From Oscillatoriales cyanobacterium SM2_2_1 (GTDB lineage Bacteria; Cyanobacteriota; Cyanobacteriia; Pseudanabaenales; Pseudanabaenaceae), in NCBI GenBank assembly GCA_012031145.1, contig JAAUUH010000016.1:1-40173 (forward strand): a DNA stretch of 40,173 bases. The letters are read 5' to 3'. Shown here piece by piece: positions 36,544 to 40,173 of this stretch; position 1 is the first letter of the stretch, and the number at the start of each line of letters is the position of its first letter. Under the pieces are notes generated by a model. It was not told the DNA's origin. It did no database searches and worked only from the letters and a program-made list of their open reading frames with translations. The position numbers and the translations under genes are program-made.

Positions 36544-37065
36544 ATGAACTTTCTTTTATTGGCAACAGTTGAGGAATCAGGGGGCATTACCCTCAATTCC
36601 GATATTCTCGAAACCAATCTGATTAACCTCTTGATCGTATTGGCAATCCTGTTTTACGCAGGCAAAAAATTTCTCGGCAAGGTACTCACTCAGCGGCGTG
36701 CGGCTATTGAGTCAGCCATCCAAGAAGCAACCCAGCGTCAGCAACGGGCAGCAGAAACCCTAGCGGATGAACAGAAAAAATTAGCGGAAACGCAAAGGGA
36801 ATGTGAGCGTTTGAGGTCGCAGGCTGAGGCGGATGCTCAAAGAGCGCGAGAAGCAATTCTGGCGGGGGTATCTGCGGATATTGAAAAACTTCGGGCAGCA
36901 GCAAATTTAGAGATTTCGACCGAGCAGGAGCGGACTTTGGTGCTGCTACGACAGCAAGTTGCGGCGAAGGCCCTCGCTGAAGTGCGGGCTTATCTTGCCC
37001 AAGGGCTAAATGATCACCAAGCACGGGTGCTGATTGACCGCAGCATCGCGTTGCTGTCGCAATAA
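36544..37065 (+). CDS. atpF: ATP synthase subunit b
   Basis: The protein is 173 aa. A membrane helix (NLINLLIVLAILFYAGKKFL, about 26-45) is followed by the stalk coiled coil, starting with KVLTQRRAAIESAIQEATQR. It forms the peripheral stalk with b' and delta. It ends 25 bases before the atpH start. Confidence 0.95.
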   Translation: MNFLLLATVEESGGITLNSDILETNLINLLIVLAILFYAGKKFLGKVLTQRRAAIESAIQEATQRQQRAAETLADEQKKLAETQRECERLRSQAEADAQRAREAILAGVSADIEKLRAAANLEISTEQERTLVLLRQQVAAKALAEVRAYLAQGLNDHQARVLIDRSIALLSQ

Positions 37066-37090
37066 TTCAATAATTAAGGAGATTAGATCC

Positions 37091-37648
37091 ATGAAAGCAA
37101 CTTCGGCTCGGCAGGCGGTGACAGACCCCTACGCCGAGGCTTTATTGAATCTAGCCCAGCAGCAGCAATTGCTAGATCAGGTTGGCGAAGATGTGCAAGT
37201 AGTTTTGACGGCATTGGCAGACTCTGCTGAATTGCGCCAGCTACTGTCGGTTCCCCTTGTGCGATCGGCGGATAAGATTCAAATCATCCAATCGCTTTTT
37301 GGTAGCCGATTGCAACCCCTGACAGTGAACTTTCTGTGTCTGTTGGTAGACAAGGGTAGGATTATCTTTGCTGAGGCCATCTGTCGGCAGTTTCAGAATC
37401 TCTTGCGGAACCTAAGGCAGATTGCCTATGCGGAGGTATCCTCAGCCCATGCCCTGAGTGACCAGCAGCAGGAAACACTGCGGCAGCGTATCTTGACTTT
37501 GACAGGAGCACAACAGGTGGAGTTGGCGATTCGAGTTGACCCTGAGTTAATTGGGGGCGTTATTGTCAAGGTTGGGTCGCAGGTGGTCGACGCGAGCATT
37601 CGTGGTCAGTTGCGCCGCATTTCATCGCGTTTGATGGCAAATCTTTAA
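37091..37648 (+). CDS. atpH: ATP synthase subunit delta
   Basis: The start is the ATG at 37091 (MKATSARQAVTDPYAEALLN), with AAGGAG upstream; an earlier frame start lies inside atpF. The product is 185 aa. An N-terminal helical domain binds the alpha N-termini and a C-terminal domain ends RVDPELIGGVIVKVGSQVVD, ASIRGQLRRI, the OSCP/delta signature. It links the stalk to the F1 head. The name follows cyanobacterial atpBEGFHA usage. Confidence 0.95.
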   Translation: MKATSARQAVTDPYAEALLNLAQQQQLLDQVGEDVQVVLTALADSAELRQLLSVPLVRSADKIQIIQSLFGSRLQPLTVNFLCLLVDKGRIIFAEAICRQFQNLLRNLRQIAYAEVSSAHALSDQQQETLRQRILTLTGAQQVELAIRVDPELIGGVIVKVGSQVVDASIRGQLRRISSRLMANL

Positions 37649-37675
37649 ACTTACTCACTTAATTTGGGAGACACT

Positions 37676-39193
37676 ATGGTAAGCATTAGACCAGATGAAA
37701 TTAGCAGTATCATTCAGCAGCAGATTCAGCAGTATAACCAAGAGCTGCAAGTTTCCAATGTGGGAACAGTGCTCCAAGTGGGTGATGGCATCGCCCGAGT
37801 TTACGGTTTAGATCGCTGTATGGCGAGCGAGCTACTAGAGTTTGAGGATGGCACAGTTGGCATTGCCTTGAACTTGGAAGAAGACAATGTCGGTGTGGTG
37901 TTGATGGGTACAGGTCGAGGGATTGCTGAGGGCAGCTCGGTGCGCTCAACGGGTAAGATTGCCCAAATTCCCGTGGGTGATGCCTTTGTTGGCCGCGTAG
38001 TAGATGCTCTGGCTCGTCCGATTGATGGCAAGGGAGACATTCATGCGGATCAGTCCCGTTTGATTGAGTCCCCCGCCCCGGGAATTATTGCCCGCCGCTC
38101 CGTTTATGAGCCTCTGCAAACCGGAATCACAGCCATTGATGCCATGATTCCCATTGGTCGGGGGCAGCGGGAGCTGATCATTGGAGACCGCCAAACCGGA
38201 AAAACCTCAGTAGCGATTGATACTATTCTCAATCAAAAGGGCGAAGACTGTCTCTGTGTCTATGTGGCGATTGGGCAGAAGGCTTCGACGGTGGCGAATG
38301 TGGTGAATGCATTGCAGGAGCGCGGAGCTATGGAGTACACCATTGTGGTGGCGGCCAATGCTAGCGATCCAGCAACACTGCAATATCTAGCCCCCTATAC
38401 CGGTGCCGCCATGGCGGAGTATTTTATGTATAAGGGTAAGGCAACGTTGGTGGTCTACGACGATTTGTCGAAACAGGCCCAGGCCTATCGACAGATGTCC
38501 CTACTGCTGCGTCGTCCACCGGGTCGGGAAGCCTATCCGGGAGATGTGTTTTATTTGCACTCACGCCTGCTGGAGCGGGCAGCAAAGCTCAATGATGAGC
38601 TAGGTGGCGGCTCGATGACGGCATTGCCAATTATTGAAACCCAAGCAGGTGATGTTTCGGCATATATTCCGACTAATGTGATTTCGATTACGGATGGTCA
38701 AATCTTCCTGTCTTCGGACCTGTTCAATTCCGGGGTGCGCCCGGCGATCAATCCGGGGATTTCGGTGTCTCGGGTTGGCTCGGCAGCGCAGATTAAGGCC
38801 ATGAAGCAGGTGGCAGGTAAGATCAAATTGGAGTTAGCCCAGTATGATGACCTAGTGGCATTTGCCCAATTTGCTTCGGATTTGGATAAATCAACCCAAG
38901 CACAGTTGGCCCGAGGGCAGAGGCTGCGGGAAATTCTGAAGCAAGCACAGTATTCCCCTTTGCCGGTGGTCGAGCAAGTGGCGGTGATCTATACAGCGAT
39001 TAACGGCTATTTGGACGATATTCCAGTAAATCGGGTAGGTGAGTTTACCCTTGGACTGCGCAACTACCTTAATACCAGTAAGGCTAAGTTTGTAGAGCTA
39101 GTGAAGGCAGAGAGGAAGATTGGTGACGAGGCGGAACGTTTATTGAAAGAGGCGATCGCCGAGTTTAAGCAGTCCTTTACCACAGTTGCCTAG
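37676..39193 (+). CDS. atpA: ATP synthase subunit alpha
   Basis: The start is the ATG at 37676 ([20 protein letters not shown]), with GGGAG upstream; 505 aa. It is the non-catalytic nucleotide-binding subunit of F1. It has Walker A GDRQTGKT at residues 170-177, VYDDLSKQA, the family signature [17 protein letters not shown] with the arginine finger, and the complete C-terminal helical domain. It is the last gene of the operon: instead of the usual gamma-subunit gene, a terminator and sppA follow. Confidence 0.97.
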   Translation: MVSIRPDEISSIIQQQIQQYNQELQVSNVGTVLQVGDGIARVYGLDRCMASELLEFEDGTVGIALNLEEDNVGVVLMGTGRGIAEGSSVRSTGKIAQIPVGDAFVGRVVDALARPIDGKGDIHADQSRLIESPAPGIIARRSVYEPLQTGITAIDAMIPIGRGQRELIIGDRQTGKTSVAIDTILNQKGEDCLCVYVAIGQKASTVANVVNALQERGAMEYTIVVAANASDPATLQYLAPYTGAAMAEYFMYKGKATLVVYDDLSKQAQAYRQMSLLLRRPPGREAYPGDVFYLHSRLLERAAKLNDELGGGSMTALPIIETQAGDVSAYIPTNVISITDGQIFLSSDLFNSGVRPAINPGISVSRVGSAAQIKAMKQVAGKIKLELAQYDDLVAFAQFASDLDKSTQAQLARGQRLREILKQAQYSPLPVVEQVAVIYTAINGYLDDIPVNRVGEFTLGLRNYLNTSKAKFVELVKAERKIGDEAERLLKEAIAEFKQSFTTVA

Positions 39194-39239
39194 GAATCCC
39201 TGAAATCGTTAACTATTGGCGAATGATTTACGTTAAATT

Positions 39240-39266
39240 GGGGCGAGTGATTCTCGCTCCTTTTTT
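39240..39266 (+). terminator. Rho-independent terminator of the atp operon
   Basis: GGGGCGAG (39240-39247), loop TGATT, CTCGCTCC (39253-39260), an 8-bp stem with one G-U pair, followed by six T (39261-39266). It lies 46 bases after the atpA stop and abuts the sppA ATG. Confidence 0.88.
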
Positions 39267-40173
39267 ATGCAACAACGGCGTATTCTGGCTTTGATTTTGA
39301 TTGCCATTTGCTTTTTAGCATCGGTCTATGGCATTCAGCGTCGTCAAGCGGATGAAGGCTTGGTATTCCGTCCAACGCGCGATCGCCTTGAGCTTATTTC
39401 CCTAGAAGGAACCATTAATAGTTCGCGGAGCAACCCTAATGGAGCATTGGCTGTTCGCGATCACCTTTTCACTGCCGGGGAGGACGAATCGATCAAGGGG
39501 GTGCTGTTGGTCATCAATTCCCCAGGTGGCACCGTGGGCCCCTCGGAGGAGGTGTATCAGGCAGCGATGCAGTTGCGGGAGAAAAAGCCCCTTGTTGTCA
39601 GTATGTTGAATGTGGCGGCTAGCGGCGGATACTACGTTGCTAGTGCGGCGAACAAGATTTACAGCAATTCCGGAGCACTCACCGGCAGTATTGGGGTAAT
39701 TCTGAGTGACCTCAATGTGCGAACGCTATTGGATCGGGTGGGGGTAGAGCCGGTTACATTCAAAACTGGCACGTATAAGGATATTTTGTCGCCGTTCCGC
39801 CCAGTGACGGACGTAGAGAAAAAGCTGCTTCAGGAATTGCTGCAGAGTACCTATGAGCAGTTTGTTCAAGATGTATCCAAGGGGCGTACCGATCCCAGTA
39901 TGAATCGAACCATGACAGTGGCGGCGGTGCGAAAGGTAGCCGATGGGCGGATTTTTACTGGGGTGCAGGCTAAGGTTAATGGGCTGGTCGATGAACTGGG
40001 CACCCAAGAAGATGCGGAAAAGGAGCTACGAAACCTGGCACGACAACGCTTCGGGCTTGATGAGAGCATAGAGTTGCCTTTGGAGCGGGTTCGGCCGATG
40101 TTTTGGGGAACTTTTGGATGTGCTGATTGCGCCATCAGGACGGGGTTCCTTGTTCCCCAGTGTGCTGTGGGAG
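39267..40173 (+). CDS. sppA: Signal peptide peptidase SppA (S49), 3' end outside window, frameshift near end
   Basis: From the ATG at 39267 the protein has an N-terminal membrane helix (ILALILIAICFLASVYGI), then the S49 protease fold: LEGTINSS, VLLVINSPGGTVGPSEEVYQ, and the nucleophile Ser in NVAASGGYYVASAAN, then GSIGVI and VTFKTGTYKDILSP with the probable general-base Lys. This is the short, single-domain SppA that degrades leftover signal peptides in the membrane. Near 40101-40108 (TTTTGGGG) the frame breaks: dropping one base gives ELLDVLIAPSGRGSLFPSVL in place of an unrelated tail. No ribosome binding site precedes the ATG because the terminator T-run is directly upstream, so the true start or promoter is uncertain. 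Confidence 0.85.
   Translation, partial: MQQRRILALILIAICFLASVYGIQRRQADEGLVFRPTRDRLELISLEGTINSSRSNPNGALAVRDHLFTAGEDESIKGVLLVINSPGGTVGPSEEVYQAAMQLREKKPLVVSMLNVAASGGYYVASAANKIYSNSGALTGSIGVILSDLNVRTLLDRVGVEPVTFKTGTYKDILSPFRPVTDVEKKLLQELLQSTYEQFVQDVSKGRTDPSMNRTMTVAAVRKVADGRIFTGVQAKVNGLVDELGTQEDAEKELRNLARQRFGLDESIELPLERVRPMFWGTFGCADCAIRTGFLVPQCAVG

Overview
The window comes from a cyanobacterial chromosome. Three things support this: very many copies of the HIP1 octamer GCGATCGC, a split b/b' F-type ATP synthase operon in the cyanobacterial gene order, and several families found mainly in cyanobacteria (DUF2811, ComFB, membrane-anchored PIN/TRAM, the DUF7219-like protein). In the ATP synthase operon atpA is followed by a terminator and sppA rather than by the gamma-subunit gene. 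From memory this split also occurs in Thermosynechococcus, so that family is a reasonable but unproven guess.

Layout. (1) 1-14.5 kb is almost entirely minus strand and mostly core genes: PIN/TRAM protein, a ribbon-helix-helix-like protein, hemG, DUF2811, a tandem ComFB protein, a 1.5 kb degenerate spacer, tRNA-Gln(UUG), the overlapping trio trpG / MBL-like protein / tyrS, rseP, and a compact cheW-MCP-cheA operon. (2) 14.8-17.4 kb is an accessory island: two well-formed attC-like sites (integron recombination sites) on the minus strand, each just downstream of a small gene pair (DUF4160+DUF2442; an 86-aa protein+retropepsin), then an AT-richer abortive-infection (Abi_C) gene broken by a TAG codon. 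No integrase is visible. (3) 17.7-22.1 kb is plus strand: an SbcC/Rad50-like ATPase, then an unrecognised membrane/coiled-coil protein broken by a stop codon and a frameshift. (4) 22.3-34.1 kb is mixed core and conserved genes: ExoD-like, grxC-lptC-queF, DEAD-box helicase (CrhR type), DUF7219-like, rpsT, NupC-type transporter, CHASE2-adenylate cyclase, hisB, PP2C-like phosphatase and three small conserved proteins. (5) 34.3-39.2 kb is atp1-atpB-atpE-atpG-atpF-atpH-atpA with a strong terminator, followed by sppA running off the right edge.

Two matters deserve attention. First, the attC-bearing cassette pair looks like a CALIN-type array (attC cluster lacking an integrase) carrying toxin/antitoxin-like and protease cargo beside a defence gene. 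Second, seven conserved genes across the window (PIN/TRAM, cheA, the coiled-coil gene, the helicase, nupC, the cyclase, sppA) each need a one-base correction, nearly always in a short homopolymer. That pattern points to indel errors in the source sequence rather than seven independent inactivations. The three stop codons in accessory genes (TGA at 15404-15406, TAG at 17232-17234, TAA at 20440-20442) are substitution-type changes and may be genuine decay.
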